Notes under the pieces: generated by a model
Told to the model about the DNA's origin: nothing
Database searches by the model: none
The model's input: only the letters and a program-made list of their open reading frames with translations
Shown: positions 9,801-20,138 of the stretch, piece after piece
Layout: each line of letters begins with the position of its first letter
Numbering within the stretch: the first letter of the stretch is position 1
DNA from: Melanopsichium pennsylvanicum
Taxonomy: Eukaryota > Basidiomycota > Ustilaginomycetes > Ustilaginales
Assembly: GCA_900208305.1 (NCBI GenBank)
Contig: OAPG01000005.1
Coordinates: forward strand, 248,001-312,000
Length of the DNA stretch: 64,000 bases
Direction: 5' to 3'
Made by a program: the position numbers and the translations under genes

Positions 9801-12213
9801 CAAGTGGCGACGCCGCGTCGAGCACGTTCCATTCGGTGCAGTCGAAGAAGGCTCCAATGATGCTGTTCAGGATGTTGGCATGCAGGTTGACGACAGCAGC
9901 GAAGAGGATGAGGCACGCTCGGAGCCACCGGAGATGGTCGACACAACACCGGCTGAAGAGCTGCGCATGATGGTCAAGCTCGATATCACTGTTGGCAGCA
10001 TGAACCTGGTCGACCAGTTCGAGTGGGATGCCAACGAAACGGATCCTGCCGCCGCCGAGAAGTTTGCCGAGACCTTCGCCGCTGACCTTGGTCTCTCAGG
10101 CGAGTTCAAGACGGCCATCGCTCACTCGATCCGCGAGCAAGTCTCTGTGCACGTCAAGTCGCTCGCCATGACCGGCCACACCTTTGACGGTCGCCCGATT
10201 GCGGACGAAGAGCTGCGCGCTGCCTTCCTTGGACCCGTCAACAAGGCCAACCTGTCGAGGAGCGAGCTCGAGTCGTACAATTTTACGCCTCGCCTGCTTC
10301 AGCTCACCGAAGCCGAAATCGAGCGTCTCGACCGCGAACGCGAGCGCGAGGCACGTCGAAAGCGACGTCAGACGCGAGGTCGTCGTGGCATCAATCTTCC
10401 CGATCGCGATCCGCAAAAGACGCAGCGTACGCCAGCCGTGTACGGTATCCAGACTGCGCAGACTGGTGCTGATGCTGCGCTGCAGAACGCGAATGGTGTC
10501 AGCGACCGCTACGGAGGCATGTCCACTCGACGAGCTGCCGCTGCGGCCGCGAATGCCTCCATCGCTCCGTCGCAAGCAGTGGACGTTGGAACTCCCACTC
10601 CTGGTCCAGACGGCCTTGGCCTGCCCGACCGCAAGAAGCCCAAAGTGAATCATCACGCCATCCACTTTGACTTCCCCGGCGGTCTTGGTCGCAAGTCGGA
10701 TCCGGGCCGACCCAAATTTGCGCCCGAATACACCGAAGAAGAAGCTCGCAAACGTGCTCGCTCGCCCGAGAACCAGGCCACTGGCTCTCAAGCCGACAAG
10801 CCAACACCCAAGCTCGTCTCGCTTTCGTATGCGCAGCGGAACAATGTTCGACCGGAAGATCTGGAGCGACAACACCCGAACTTCCACGATGGCATGTGGC
10901 ATTGCTCCAACTGCGGTATCCCCGGAACTCTGGCGCCTGGTCGACGGAAGGGACCGTTGGGCGACAAGTCGCTGTGCGGTCCGTGCGGAAAGTACTATCA
11001 CCGTCACCGAAAGGTGATCTTCCTGGAATATACGCGGGACCCTGTGTTTCACATGAAGCAGCAACAGGCGCTGAATCGCAAGATGGGTATCTCGAACCCG
11101 CTCATCGATACGGCATTGCTGAATGCGCTTGGTGAGACAGAGGACAGTGGAGAGCCGACGAGCGCTGCAGATACGCCCAAACCCGACGGTACCGGCGGTA
11201 GTGTTGCTGGTGCAGGTGGGAACGGGGTGAAGAGAAGAGGCAGACCACCGGGGACGTCGAGAGCGGCCAATCGAGTTGATGAAGAAGGAGAGGCAGGCGA
11301 CAAGTCGGATGAGGAGGATCTGCCGTTCGAGATGGTGGGTAGTCCCGACGACAGCGATTCCAGTTCGCGGTCTAGTAGTCCAGAGGCTGCACCTCGATCG
11401 CGGAAGTCGGCGTCGCAATCGGTCGCAGCGGGTGATGAGAGTTGGCAGCCGGCGAGACGAGCTGCAGCGGAGAATGCGAGGGAGAAGGTGAGCGCTTCGT
11501 ACGCCGCAACAGCAGGAAACGAGGAAGCGGGCGAGAACCGTAGCAGTATCGCCGCTGGCGCTGGCGCTGCGGTGGCACCTTTGGCGAGTGACGGTACGAC
11601 TTGTATGGGTGGAGAGGTGAAGACGGAAAATGCTGACACCAACGGTGGTGGCGATGCGGCTCCTACGACAAGCGAGACCACCAGTTTGGCGACTGGCGTG
11701 GCTGCCGGTGTGGCTTGTGCCGCAGCTCCTGGTGCGACGGCTGTGGCTGGCTCGCCGTCAACCGCATCGATCTCGACACCCACATTGTCCAACGTCTCAC
11801 CTCGTCTGGCGTCGGTTGCGGGCGCAGTGCCTCCCGAGTGGCTAGCGCAATCGGGAGCGGCGCTGAAAGCACGCTATCCGAATGACAGGTTCGAGATCCA
11901 GCAACGGCCACGACCCGCTGGAGTGGCAGCTCCGCTGGCACCTGAGTGGAGGGTGCGATGTCTGGATTGCCCAGGTAAACTATATACGCCTGGTCCAGAT
12001 GAGAGTCTGAACAATTTTGAGATCCATCTCAGAAACAGACTACATCGGGCGAATGTGAACAAGCGGGTGTACGGCAACAGTGGACCGCCTGCCACGATTG
12101 GTGGGCAGAGTTCGCCAGGAGGTAGTGCGGGTGGGAATGCTGGATTGCCTTTAGCAGAGGCTGGATCACATAAGAGTGCGATCATTTCGCATTCGCAACA
12201 ACAAGCATCTTGA
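5953..12213 (+). CDS. SNF5: SNF5/SFH1-type SWI/SNF (or RSC) chromatin remodelling subunit
   Basis: 2086 residues. SNF5 proteins are core subunits of SWI/SNF and RSC remodellers that contact the nucleosome acidic patch. The first ~800 residues are Gln/Pro/Met-rich with several long polyglutamine runs. The paired SNF5 repeats follow: the first near 1188-1256 (PIRLEIDHEHWKLRDTFTWN), the second near 1335-1404 (LDITVGSMNLVDQFEWD). A divergent GATA-type finger has C1651, C1654, C1675 and C1678 (C-x2-C-x20-C-x2-C), an arrangement known in SNF5 homologues of filamentous fungi. An AT-hook-like KRRGRPPG follows near 1761. The last ~90 residues carry another Cys/His set (C2003, C2006, H2025, H2031). Whether it serves SWI/SNF, RSC or both cannot be told from one window. 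The start is the first ATG of the open frame; no intron is needed. Confidence 0.93.
6130..6870 (+). repeat. polyglutamine-coding CAG/CAA tracts in SNF5
   Basis: Several runs of mixed CAG and CAA codons (for example 6343-6390, 6445-6486 and 6805-6855) give glutamine stretches of up to about 15. Mixed codons should slow replication slippage compared with the pure CAA run in DRS2. A nine-base unit ATGCAGGCC repeats three times at 6721-6747 (Met-Gln-Ala). Confidence 0.85.
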
Positions 12214-12948
12214 AAAAGAAGCAAGTCAAGGTACACACAACCTGTCTCATGTTTTTATCCATTATATATCATTCAACGTATATTTCTGTATTTGTTTGGG
12301 GGGTTTGGTTTCTGTTCGGTATCCGGTTGCTATACAAATTTTTTGGTCCTTGTTAGAGTATACATGAATGTAGAATGTGCGAGCATAGGATGTGAGAGTA
12401 TAGTGATGATTGTGGTCAAATAAAGGATATTTATTGATTGAAAGGTGGGATTGGCCAAAGGCAAAGCAGAGAGCGAGAAAGGTGGTTTATATTAATTAGT
12501 TTGAGCCGAATTAACGTTGAGGTTGAATGAACCGGATTGACCGTCAAAGCCGTTTTGATTTTTTCAAATATCATTCATTCTTTTCTTTGTGCGTTTCTCG
12601 CATCGCGTTCTCAGACTGTAAATTATTTTCTCCACAATATTAATAAAATAAATTGACACAAATCCTCACCGGCGCAGCTCATCCCCGCAATTTTGGCCCG
12701 TCTGCTTTTGAGTTCGAGTTTGGCTTTGCCGGTCTTTGCAAAATAGGCCATTGCCGAAAGCTCGCCTTGCCTTGTTCCCCCCCCCCCCCCCCCTTTAGCA
12801 TTCTACCATCATCATTCATCGTTGCCGCTCATATAATCATCCGAATAGACTCCCAAACAACCTGGTGGTCATATCCATTCAATAGTGTTCAAGACATCAC
12901 TCTCTTCCCATTCTAAAATCGTATCATTTCATCAAGAAAAGGGTAAAC
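12214..12948. other. spacer, SNF5 3' end and MCCA promoter
   Basis: AT-rich DNA follows the SNF5 stop, with AATAAA-like sequence near 12418-12424 (aaataaagg) and 12641-12651 that could serve 3' end formation. A degenerate copy of the recurrent element (ACTGTAAATTA) is at 12615-12625. A run of 17 C is at 12777-12793. No gene is seen. Confidence 0.5.
12777..12793. repeat. C17 homopolymer upstream of MCCA
   Basis: Seventeen consecutive C lie 156 bases before the MCCA start codon. Long C tracts are unusual, prone to length change and to sequencing error, so the true length may differ. Confidence 0.85.
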
Positions 12949-15363
12949 ATGCTGCGAACCACGTCTCAAATGGGCTTGAAGCCACGCTTTTCAGTGGTGC
13001 GTATGCGTACCAACACCACTGCAATCGTAGCTGCTCGACTCAACACCCTTCCTCGTCAGCTCCACACCACCGCTCGCATTTGTTCCAGCTTGCTTGGTGC
13101 GCAACAACCTCTTTCCCTCACCTCAACCACTCGCAATGCCTCTACCCTATCCACCATCCCAGTCAAGTCCCAACTCAACCCTCTGCCACCCAAGATCCTC
13201 ATCGCCAATCGTGGTGAGATCGCCTGTCGAATCATTCGCACTTGTCGTCGACTTGGCATCCGCACCGTTGCAGTCTACTCTACCGCCGATGCCAAATCTC
13301 AACACGTTAAACTCGCCGATGAAGCGTATTGTATCGGACCTGCTGCCTCTGCTGAAAGCTACTTGCGTCAAGACAAGATCCTTGCCGTCGCCGAAAATAC
13401 GGGTGCAACTATGATCCATCCAGGTTACGGTTTCCTCTCTGAAAACGCTGCTTTTGCCAAACTTGTCCAAGACACCCAAAAAGTCACATTCATCGGTCCT
13501 CCTTCTACCGCTATCGATGCTATGGGTAGTAAAAGTGCGAGTAAAGAAATCATGCTCAATGCGGGTGTTCCTTGTGTTCCCGGTTATCATGGTTCCAATC
13601 AGGATGAAAAGTTTTTGGCAAACGAGGCGGAAAAGATTGGATATCCTGTTCTCATCAAGGCGGTCAAAGGTGGAGGTGGTAAAGGTATGAAGATCGCCAA
13701 TGATCCAACCGAGTTTAACGATGCTTTAACCAGTGCTCAACGCGAGGCGCTCAAATCGTTTGGTGATGCTACAGTGTTGATCGAAAAATACCTAACTGCT
13801 CCTCGACATGTGGAAGTCCAAGTGTTTGCAGATAAGCACGGTAATGCCGTCTACATTTCCGAACGCGATTGTTCGGTTCAAAGACGACATCAAAAGATTA
13901 TTGAAGAAGCTCCCGCTCCACACCTTTCGCAACACTTGCGAACTGATTTGGGTGAGAAAGCGGTGGCAGCAGCCAAAGCTGTTGGTTACGTTGGTGCTGG
14001 AACCGTCGAATTTATTTTAGATGCACAGAATCCCCAAGATTTTTTCTTTATGGAAATGAACACTAGGCTTCAGGTGGAACATCCAGTTACCGAAATGGTT
14101 TCGGGTTTGGATCTGGTGGAATGGCAACTTGAAGTGGCTTCTGGAAATCCACTTCCTCTACTACAAGATGATTTGGTTATTCAAGGACATGCGTTTGAAG
14201 CTAGAATCTATGCCGAAAATACGGATGCCAACTTCTTACCCGATACAGGTAAATTGATCCATGTGGCATTACCGACCACTTCAACTTTGTCCCATTCCAA
14301 CTTGGCTCTAACCAGCCGTACTAGTATTCATGGTGATGGTGTTGGTGGCGGTGTTGTTGTTGGAGAGGTTGGATCGGAAAACAAATCGGAAGCGGTGGTT
14401 AGGGTGGATACCGGATTCGTTAGTGGAGATGAGATTTCGGTTCATTACGATCCTATGATTGCCAAACTCATCGTGAAAGGTAGAGATCGTAAAGAAGCTC
14501 TTAGGATCATGGAAAATGCTCTTAATCAGTATCAGGTTGTAGGACCTCAGACCAATATTCAATTCCTCAAGAATCTCGTTCGTCATCCAAAATTTGTAGA
14601 GGGTCAAGTGGAGACGGGATTCATTGGCAAATATGGTGAAAAAGGTTTGTTCGGAGATGCGTATACGAGTAAAGGTGAATTGTACGAAGCGGTTGCACAG
14701 GGTGCAATCTGGATGTATAACCAGAGCATTCAAAATTCCATTCAAGCAGGCATGGTTGGCGGACAAAAGGTAGACTCAGGTTCAGGTTCGATTTGGACCA
14801 ATTCTGATTTCATTCCTCTACAGAAAACATCGTTCCAACTTGGTCACAAGACTCTAGGTGAACTCAAGGTGGATGTTGAACCAATTGGTGGTAAATTTGG
14901 GGATGTTGATCAAGCATTTGATGTAGTTGTTGTTCCCACCAAGAAAGATAGCGACAAGGTGGAATTCAAAGCGCTTCGTACACAAGGTTGTACAACCATT
15001 CCACGACAAGATCATCTAACCCACGTAGTTTTCCTTCCCACCGGTGTCACTACCTCTTTCACCCTAACCCCTCCAACATGGTTTACCAAAATTTCGGAAT
15101 CGTCTTCAACATCATCAGGTGGTAGTTCGGATGCGTTGACGAGTCCAATGCCATCCAAGATCGTAGATTGTAAAGTTCAAGTTGGACAATCGGTTAAGAA
15201 GGGAGAAACTGTGGTGATTTTGGAAGCCATGAAGACCGAAATTACGCTCAAAGCTGCTAGGGATGGTGTGGTACAGTCGGTAAGTGGTAAATGTAAACCA
15301 GGTGCTTTGGTAAGTGAAGGCGTGATTTTGGTTAGGTTTGAGGTCCAAGAGAAGCATGAATAG
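12949..15363 (+). CDS. MCCA: 3-methylcrotonyl-CoA carboxylase, biotin-carrying alpha subunit
   Basis: 804 residues. This mitochondrial subunit carboxylates its own biotin with ATP and bicarbonate; the beta subunit (not in this window) transfers the carboxyl group to 3-methylcrotonyl-CoA in leucine breakdown. Residues 1-75 are rich in Arg, Ser and Thr without acidic residues, a mitochondrial presequence. The biotin carboxylase domain begins at 82 (KILIANRGEIACRI). The ATP-grasp glycine loop GGGGKGM is near 241-247, and EMNTRLQVEHPVTE is present. A linker domain follows, and the biotinyl domain carries EAMKTE with the biotin lysine at K762. The domain order and length match MCC rather than acetyl-CoA carboxylase (too short) or pyruvate carboxylase (no pyruvate-binding domain); propionyl-CoA carboxylase alpha is the main alternative, less usual in fungi. 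No intron is needed. Confidence 0.93.
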   Translation: MLRTTSQMGLKPRFSVVRMRTNTTAIVAARLNTLPRQLHTTARICSSLLGAQQPLSLTSTTRNASTLSTIPVKSQLNPLPPKILIANRGEIACRIIRTCRRLGIRTVAVYSTADAKSQHVKLADEAYCIGPAASAESYLRQDKILAVAENTGATMIHPGYGFLSENAAFAKLVQDTQKVTFIGPPSTAIDAMGSKSASKEIMLNAGVPCVPGYHGSNQDEKFLANEAEKIGYPVLIKAVKGGGGKGMKIANDPTEFNDALTSAQREALKSFGDATVLIEKYLTAPRHVEVQVFADKHGNAVYISERDCSVQRRHQKIIEEAPAPHLSQHLRTDLGEKAVAAAKAVGYVGAGTVEFILDAQNPQDFFFMEMNTRLQVEHPVTEMVSGLDLVEWQLEVASGNPLPLLQDDLVIQGHAFEARIYAENTDANFLPDTGKLIHVALPTTSTLSHSNLALTSRTSIHGDGVGGGVVVGEVGSENKSEAVVRVDTGFVSGDEISVHYDPMIAKLIVKGRDRKEALRIMENALNQYQVVGPQTNIQFLKNLVRHPKFVEGQVETGFIGKYGEKGLFGDAYTSKGELYEAVAQGAIWMYNQSIQNSIQAGMVGGQKVDSGSGSIWTNSDFIPLQKTSFQLGHKTLGELKVDVEPIGGKFGDVDQAFDVVVVPTKKDSDKVEFKALRTQGCTTIPRQDHLTHVVFLPTGVTTSFTLTPPTWFTKISESSSTSSGGSSDALTSPMPSKIVDCKVQVGQSVKKGETVVILEAMKTEITLKAARDGVVQSVSGKCKPGALVSEGVILVRFEVQEKHE

Positions 15364-15534
15364 CCCCCCATCTTAAAAATTAACAAAGCCGGGTTGTGAC
15401 TCCCAAGAAAGTTGTTTTCCACGTTTTTTTTTATTGAAGTATAGTATGGAACTAAAGTCATTCATGATTAATAGAATCAGTAGTATCTCAAAAAAACAAA
15501 TGGTATGTGATCGTGATTGAAGAGAGTTGTGATG

Positions 15535-15571
<37 letters not shown>

Positions 15572-15969
15572 TTCGTTCAATGCCGTGGATCGGCAAACTT
15601 GATCTCTTTCGCATGCCTCACAGGGCAATGATATCCATAAGCCGGTGAAGCAGTGAAAGGAAGAGTAATTAGCAAATGCCATTTAGCATTTGACATTGTT
15701 TGGGATTGAGTAACTATGATACATGTGCATGGTGCGGGTGTGCATATGAACAAGTGTTTACCTTTTTTTTTTTTTGTAAATTGTTTTTCTCTCAACTTTG
15801 TTCATGACGACAAACTCCCCGAGACCGACGTTTTGGAAACAGACGTAGTGTTGTTCCCCAACCTTTCTTTTACGCCGTCTAACCAGATGCTAAAAAGAAT
15901 CTTTCCCCTTTTGCTTTTGTTTGGCTTAAGTGGCTAGGCTTGGTTTTTCCCCTTTTTCGTTCGGAATAC
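15364..15969. other. convergent spacer between MCCA and COX23
   Basis: Both flanking genes end here. It holds a GT dinucleotide repeat (15539-15566) and AT-rich 3' sequence. No gene is seen. Confidence 0.5.
15539..15566. repeat. (GT)14 microsatellite
   Basis: Uninterrupted GT dinucleotides between the convergent MCCA and COX23 3' ends. Confidence 0.9.
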
Positions 15970-16320
15970 TCAATCAAAAGCACCAGGACGATTATTCAAT
16001 CTGTCTTGCCTCCTTTGATTGGTCCAGGCTTTCTTACATTCGCGATATTGGCTGAAAACCTCACTACACTTGCTACGATCATAAGCATGTTCGTCGAGGC
16101 ACTTCATGCTGAGTTTAGCAGCATGCGCACAAGGATCGGTAAACTTGGAAGGTGTTTTATTGGTCATGACGTTGATAAAGTCTTCAGGTTGTGATGGATC
16201 TGCATTGACTGCACGTGTTGACGGTTTTGATGGGTTGATTCGAGGCGAGGAGGAAGAGAGGTAAGACGAGGCTCCAGAAGTGGCCTCTTCAGCAGGTGTG
16301 GGTTTATATGGCGCAGACAT
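15970..16320 (-). CDS. COX23: Cox23-type mitochondrial CHCH protein
   Basis: 116 residues. Cox23 is a small soluble protein of the mitochondrial intermembrane space needed for cytochrome c oxidase assembly, folded by the Mia40 relay. The twin CX9C pattern is exact: C64-x9-C74 and C85-x9-C95, in the context FTDPCAHAAKLSMKC and KCSEVFSQYREC, followed by KKAWTNQRR, which fits Cox23/CHCHD7 better than Cox17 or Cox19. The first ~55 residues are Ser/Pro-rich and could include a targeting segment. The start is the only ATG that gives the full domain. It is divergent from the p24 gene. Confidence 0.88.
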   Translation of the reverse strand: MSAPYKPTPAEEATSGASSYLSSSSPRINPSKPSTRAVNADPSQPEDFINVMTNKTPSKFTDPCAHAAKLSMKCLDEHAYDRSKCSEVFSQYRECKKAWTNQRRQDRLNNRPGAFD

Positions 16321-17037
16321 GTTCGTTCGGAAATTTCACTCCATGTCCAACTTAGAAATGGATTTAAAACGGTAGGAATAAGCTTTGATGCATTGACTTG
16401 CCATTGGGCAATGCGAGGTTCAGAGAGATGAAGACGTAAGGGTATGAGAAAAAAGGGTATGGTGGCGGTGGTAGTTGCAAGTCAAGTGGAGTAAATTAAA
16501 TGGCGTGCGGGCGCAAACCGAAAAAGGTTTGTAATGTGTTAGACCCTGTCATTCTGTTGTTTTTTGTTTAATTTCGTGCGAGAAAGATTGTGGAATTGCC
16601 AGCCGGTCTCTGTAGGAGAAAGTGGGCGGTGAGTTGGAGCATTATTATCAGAATTATGTCGAGAATGCGCTTGGACAACAAACAGCTGCGTAAAACATAA
16701 CGAGGCCACTGCGACGTGATCCATCTTCAACCTCATCTACTCGATCGGATCCCTCGTCACTGGCGTTTCTACATTTACCTTTCGCCTCTCCTTTCGAGGC
16801 CATCCCTGACAACAGCGCAGCTTCGACCTTGAATTATTGACCTCGCTTCTTCGCATCCTCTCCTTCGACGAAAAACACTGCTCAGACGAAACCAGCAGCC
16901 GCACTTATTCGTTCTTTGACGCTGTATTCTTCAGAACCTCGGTCCTGTTAACGACACTTAGCGAGACGAAAACATAACCACTGCGATCAGCAGCAACAGC
17001 GGCAGCAGCAATATCATCCCTTCCGAAGCTCCCAATC
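16321..17037. other. divergent promoter region of COX23 and p24
   Basis: 717 bases shared by two outward-facing genes. Only short ORFs occur, none convincing. C/T-rich sequence from about 16740 to 17030 probably includes the p24 leader. The TACAGTA/TACTGTA element seen in other spacers was not found here. Confidence 0.5.
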
Positions 17038-17724
17038 ATGGCAGCGACAACATCGTCCTCGATGAGCGCCTCAACATTCACCCTCATTTTCTCGACAATC
17101 TTGCTCGTCGTTCTCACCTTGGCACCAAGCTGTGTCTCTGCAGCAGCATTGACAACTTTGGTTGAACCACACGAACGATCATGTTTCTACGCATGGGTTG
17201 ATGCGGCTGGAGAAAAAGTCGGCTTCTATTTTGCAGTCCAATCCGGAGGACATTTTGATATTGACTACACTGTCCATGATCCCGACAACAAACTCATCAT
17301 TGATGGTCAAAAAGAACGTCAACTTGATATCATCTTTACCGGAAACACTATAGGAGAATACACATTCTGCTTTGAAAATACCATGTCAACTCTAGCCGAC
17401 AAACTCATCGATTTCGACATCACAGTCGAATCCGAACCTCGTCTGGATCTACCCATTCAACCCAGCAAACTTTTGAAAGAACACTCTGCTCCTTTGGAAG
17501 AAATGATCGGAAACTTGCAGGACAAGTTGACTCAAGTGGGTCGAACTCAGAGATACTTTAGGGTAAGGGAGAACAGGAATTTCGATACGGTTCAAAGTAC
17601 GCAGAGTAAAATCTTTTGGTATAGTGTGGTGGAAAGTGTAACAATGCTAGGTGTTAGTGCAGCACAGGTATACATTGTTAGGGCCTTGTTCGAAAAGGGT
17701 AGTACGAAGCGTTATCGCGTGTAA
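17038..17724 (+). CDS. p24 family (emp24/GOLD) cargo receptor
   Basis: 228 residues. p24 proteins are type I membrane proteins of COPI and COPII vesicles that sort cargo, including GPI-anchored proteins, between ER and Golgi. A signal peptide covers about residues 1-36 (hydrophobic TLIFSTILLVVLTLAP). The GOLD domain spans about 47-130 with the conserved cysteine pair C49 and C111. A luminal coiled-coil region (KLLKEHSAPLEEMIGNLQDKL) follows, then a membrane segment near 197-217 and a short cytosolic tail ending KRYRV. The tail is basic but lacks a canonical KKxx ending. The sequence alone does not settle the subfamily; the short loop and tail suggest the gamma or alpha (Erp) groups rather than Emp24 or Erv25. 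No intron is needed. Confidence 0.9.
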   Translation: MAATTSSSMSASTFTLIFSTILLVVLTLAPSCVSAAALTTLVEPHERSCFYAWVDAAGEKVGFYFAVQSGGHFDIDYTVHDPDNKLIIDGQKERQLDIIFTGNTIGEYTFCFENTMSTLADKLIDFDITVESEPRLDLPIQPSKLLKEHSAPLEEMIGNLQDKLTQVGRTQRYFRVRENRNFDTVQSTQSKIFWYSVVESVTMLGVSAAQVYIVRALFEKGSTKRYRV

Positions 17725-18367
17725 ACAAATGTTATAGAACAAAGGGGTAAACATATGACTATATGTAAGAGATGGTGGGTGTCATAAGTTACCGTTTTGC
17801 TGCAAAGCGAACTTAACGTCAAGCTCGGCCACCAAAGTTCTCGAATCAAAGAGAAAAAGAAGAAAAAAAACTCAATAATAATGAAATCACTTAGGGCCCT
17901 TTGAAAGTCTGCGCACAGTAGAAGCCCATAGATTCAAATCGGCTTGTGTTTGGCGGTCCATGCTGAGTTGATTTTTAATCTTGACCATCTCTCTCCAAAA
18001 TAATAATAATAACAATAATAATAAAATCCATTGGAGCTGCTTGAGTGAGTACGCTTTCCAAGACATGCTTTTTGACAAAAAGTCAATGGTCGAGTCGTCG
18101 TCTACTTTAGTTCAGTGATGGACGTGAAAAGTGTGGATTCCATTCCGAGCAATGGTGATTAAAAATTGGTACACAAATGAAATTTTTACGATGATAGCAA
18201 AAGTGTGAGCAAAAACATGCTCTCCTCATCGTCTCAAAAAAAAAAAAAAAAAGAGAAAAGAAAAGGGGTATGTATATACGACGATAAAAGAACCAACATT
18301 TCACCACTACAATCGCCAACAAGTTTACATCATTTCAGAACGGAGATAATAAATAGAAAGGAGGTGG
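17725..18367. other. convergent spacer between p24 and EAF6
   Basis: AT-rich 3' regions of two converging genes, with a TAA/AAT trinucleotide stretch at 18000-18025 and an A-rich run at 18236-18252. No gene is seen. Confidence 0.5.
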
Positions 18368-19351
18368 TTAATCATCATCCTTTTTCTTCTTTGTACTCGT
18401 TACCTTTCCACTTGGCGTACTAACCCCATCTGTATTCTTACGCTTCAACTTTGTTCCGGTTCCTGAAGCCTTTCCACCGCCATTTTGAGTTTTTATAGGT
18501 GTTCCACCTGCACTTGCTATCGTAGCATCACCACTCGTTGAAACTTTTCCACCACCTCCATTACCAACATTGGTTTTCATGCTAAGTGTACTATTTGTTT
18601 CTTTTTCCTTCTTGCTATCTCCATCCAAATTCACACCTGCTGATTTATCTTTCTTCTTCTTCAAAAATCCTTCTTTACCCCCACCCCCACCCGCTCCCAA
18701 GCCTCCCGAAATCGGAGTTGCTGTAGACACTGATACATCTTTATCCTTCTTACTCTTCTTTGCTGTCGCAGTGAGTGGAGTAACATCAACGTCGTTATTT
18801 GTACCGTGATCCTTTTTACTACTACCTTTAGGTGTACTTGTCGTCGTGGTCAAACTACCTTCCCTCTCCTCCCTCTGTTGCTCCTGCAATCCTTCGTTCG
18901 TCTTCATCTCCAAGCTTTTCGCATACGTGGCACTACTCAACGAAAAGATCCTATCCTCCAACGGTATGTCAGCAACACTCGCTGCATTATTGTTGGTGCT
19001 ACTACCACCTCTTCCAGATCCAGTAGAATTCGAAGAATTTTTGAGATAATTATCAAATCCTTTGACAATGTTACCACCCGAAGTTGACGTAGATTGGAGG
19101 TACGAGCCTTCGAAAAGGTAGATTTGGGATTCGAGGTCGATGAGCGATCGATCGATGAGGCGTTTATTGGCTAGACCGGTACGGATTGAGAGCTTAGTTG
19201 CGAGGTAGCGTTGGTTAGCTTCTTCGAGGCTGGTGGGAGGAGCAGGGGCAGAAGAGGTGGAAGTAGAGGTGGATGCGTTGGTGTTGGTTGCGGCGTTGGC
19301 GCCAGATGTGGAGCTGACGGCAGGGGCTGTGCCGGTAGCTGTGGGTGCCAT
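18368..19351 (-). CDS. EAF6: Eaf6-type histone acetyltransferase complex subunit
   Basis: 327 residues. Eaf6 is a small subunit of NuA4 (and of NuA3 in yeast) that helps link the acetyltransferase to its partners. The family core lies at about 45-105: a helix with KRLIDRSLIDLESQIYLFEGSYL followed by GGNIVKGFDNYL, the characteristic Eaf6 heptad and GN-G turn. A short conserved piece, RIFSLSSATYAKSLE, sits near 136-150. The remainder is low-complexity Ser/Thr/Lys/Gly with Lys clusters that could be nuclear signals, making it about twice the usual Eaf6 length (110-200). The start at 19351 is the first ATG of the frame. Codons are AT-richer than in SNF5 or the arrestin-like gene. Confidence 0.87.
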   Translation of the reverse strand: MAPTATGTAPAVSSTSGANAATNTNASTSTSTSSAPAPPTSLEEANQRYLATKLSIRTGLANKRLIDRSLIDLESQIYLFEGSYLQSTSTSGGNIVKGFDNYLKNSSNSTGSGRGGSSTNNNAASVADIPLEDRIFSLSSATYAKSLEMKTNEGLQEQQREEREGSLTTTTSTPKGSSKKDHGTNNDVDVTPLTATAKKSKKDKDVSVSTATPISGGLGAGGGGGKEGFLKKKKDKSAGVNLDGDSKKEKETNSTLSMKTNVGNGGGGKVSTSGDATIASAGGTPIKTQNGGGKASGTGTKLKRKNTDGVSTPSGKVTSTKKKKDDD

Positions 19352-20138
19352 TGTGATAGAATATGTGTAGGAAATTGACCTCGAATGGACGTATTTAGGA
19401 GAAAGCGTCGGTGGTGTTGGTGGTGTTGGTTAGAATGGACAAGGAGTCGAGCAGAAAGAAGGTTGCAGTTGACGCGACTCTGCAACCACGAGCCCGAGTT
19501 GCGGAAATTTACACACCTCACACTCGGTGTATACAGTACAGTATACTGTATAGTATGTCAACACAGCGAAAGACCGTCTTCAGAGATATCAGCACTGCTT
19601 GTGTGACACCTTTGTTATCAAAACCACCTTATGATCATTAGATCAGAACAATACCTTAATGTTAGATTCGAAAAGCGAAACACTCGTCTGATCTTTCCAG
19701 CAAGTCTAGTTTTGGATTCGTATCCTGACTCTCTTATCATAAAACAAGTGTATACGCAACATGTACAGCATAAATACAACAGGCTCAGCTGAATGCTTGG
19801 AATTCAATTTCAGGGTATCACAATGATCGAGTAAGCACGACAGGGACGAAGAATTTGCATCTTAATACTCATGCTGAGACGAGAGCATAGATGCATCAAG
19901 AGCTCTTGTGATTTTCTTTGTTCACCGCGTTGCGGAGCGTGCAGGTGGTTTCCAAGGTAGAGCACTTTTCTTGCTTGAGGTCGGTCACGAGTTGTCCCGA
20001 CTAAACACGAGCTTTGCCGCGCTTCTTATAGTAAGGCTTGCAACAGGAAGATGCACCTTGTTGCACGTTGGACTGCTTGATACTTCTTCGGGGCCTAAAG
20101 TGCAGCGTAAGCGCTGATGCTGGTAGACTGGGCTCTCG
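19352..20138. other. EAF6 upstream region
   Basis: No supported gene. A cluster of TACAGTA/TACTGTA heptamers lies at 19532-19550, about 180-200 bases upstream of the EAF6 start. The rest holds short ORFs only. Confidence 0.5.
19532..19550. promoter_or_regulatory. cluster of three TACAGTA/TACTGTA heptamers
   Basis: TACAGTA at 19532-19538, TACAGTA at 19537-19543 and TACTGTA at 19544-19550 form a tight, partly palindromic array upstream of EAF6. The same heptamer recurs in other spacers of the window. The binding factor is unknown. Confidence 0.4.

Noticed and set aside
10096..11418. 440-codon minus-strand ORF inside SNF5
   Set aside because: It is antisense to well-supported SNF5 coding sequence, has Arg/Leu/Ser shadow composition and no recognisable domain.
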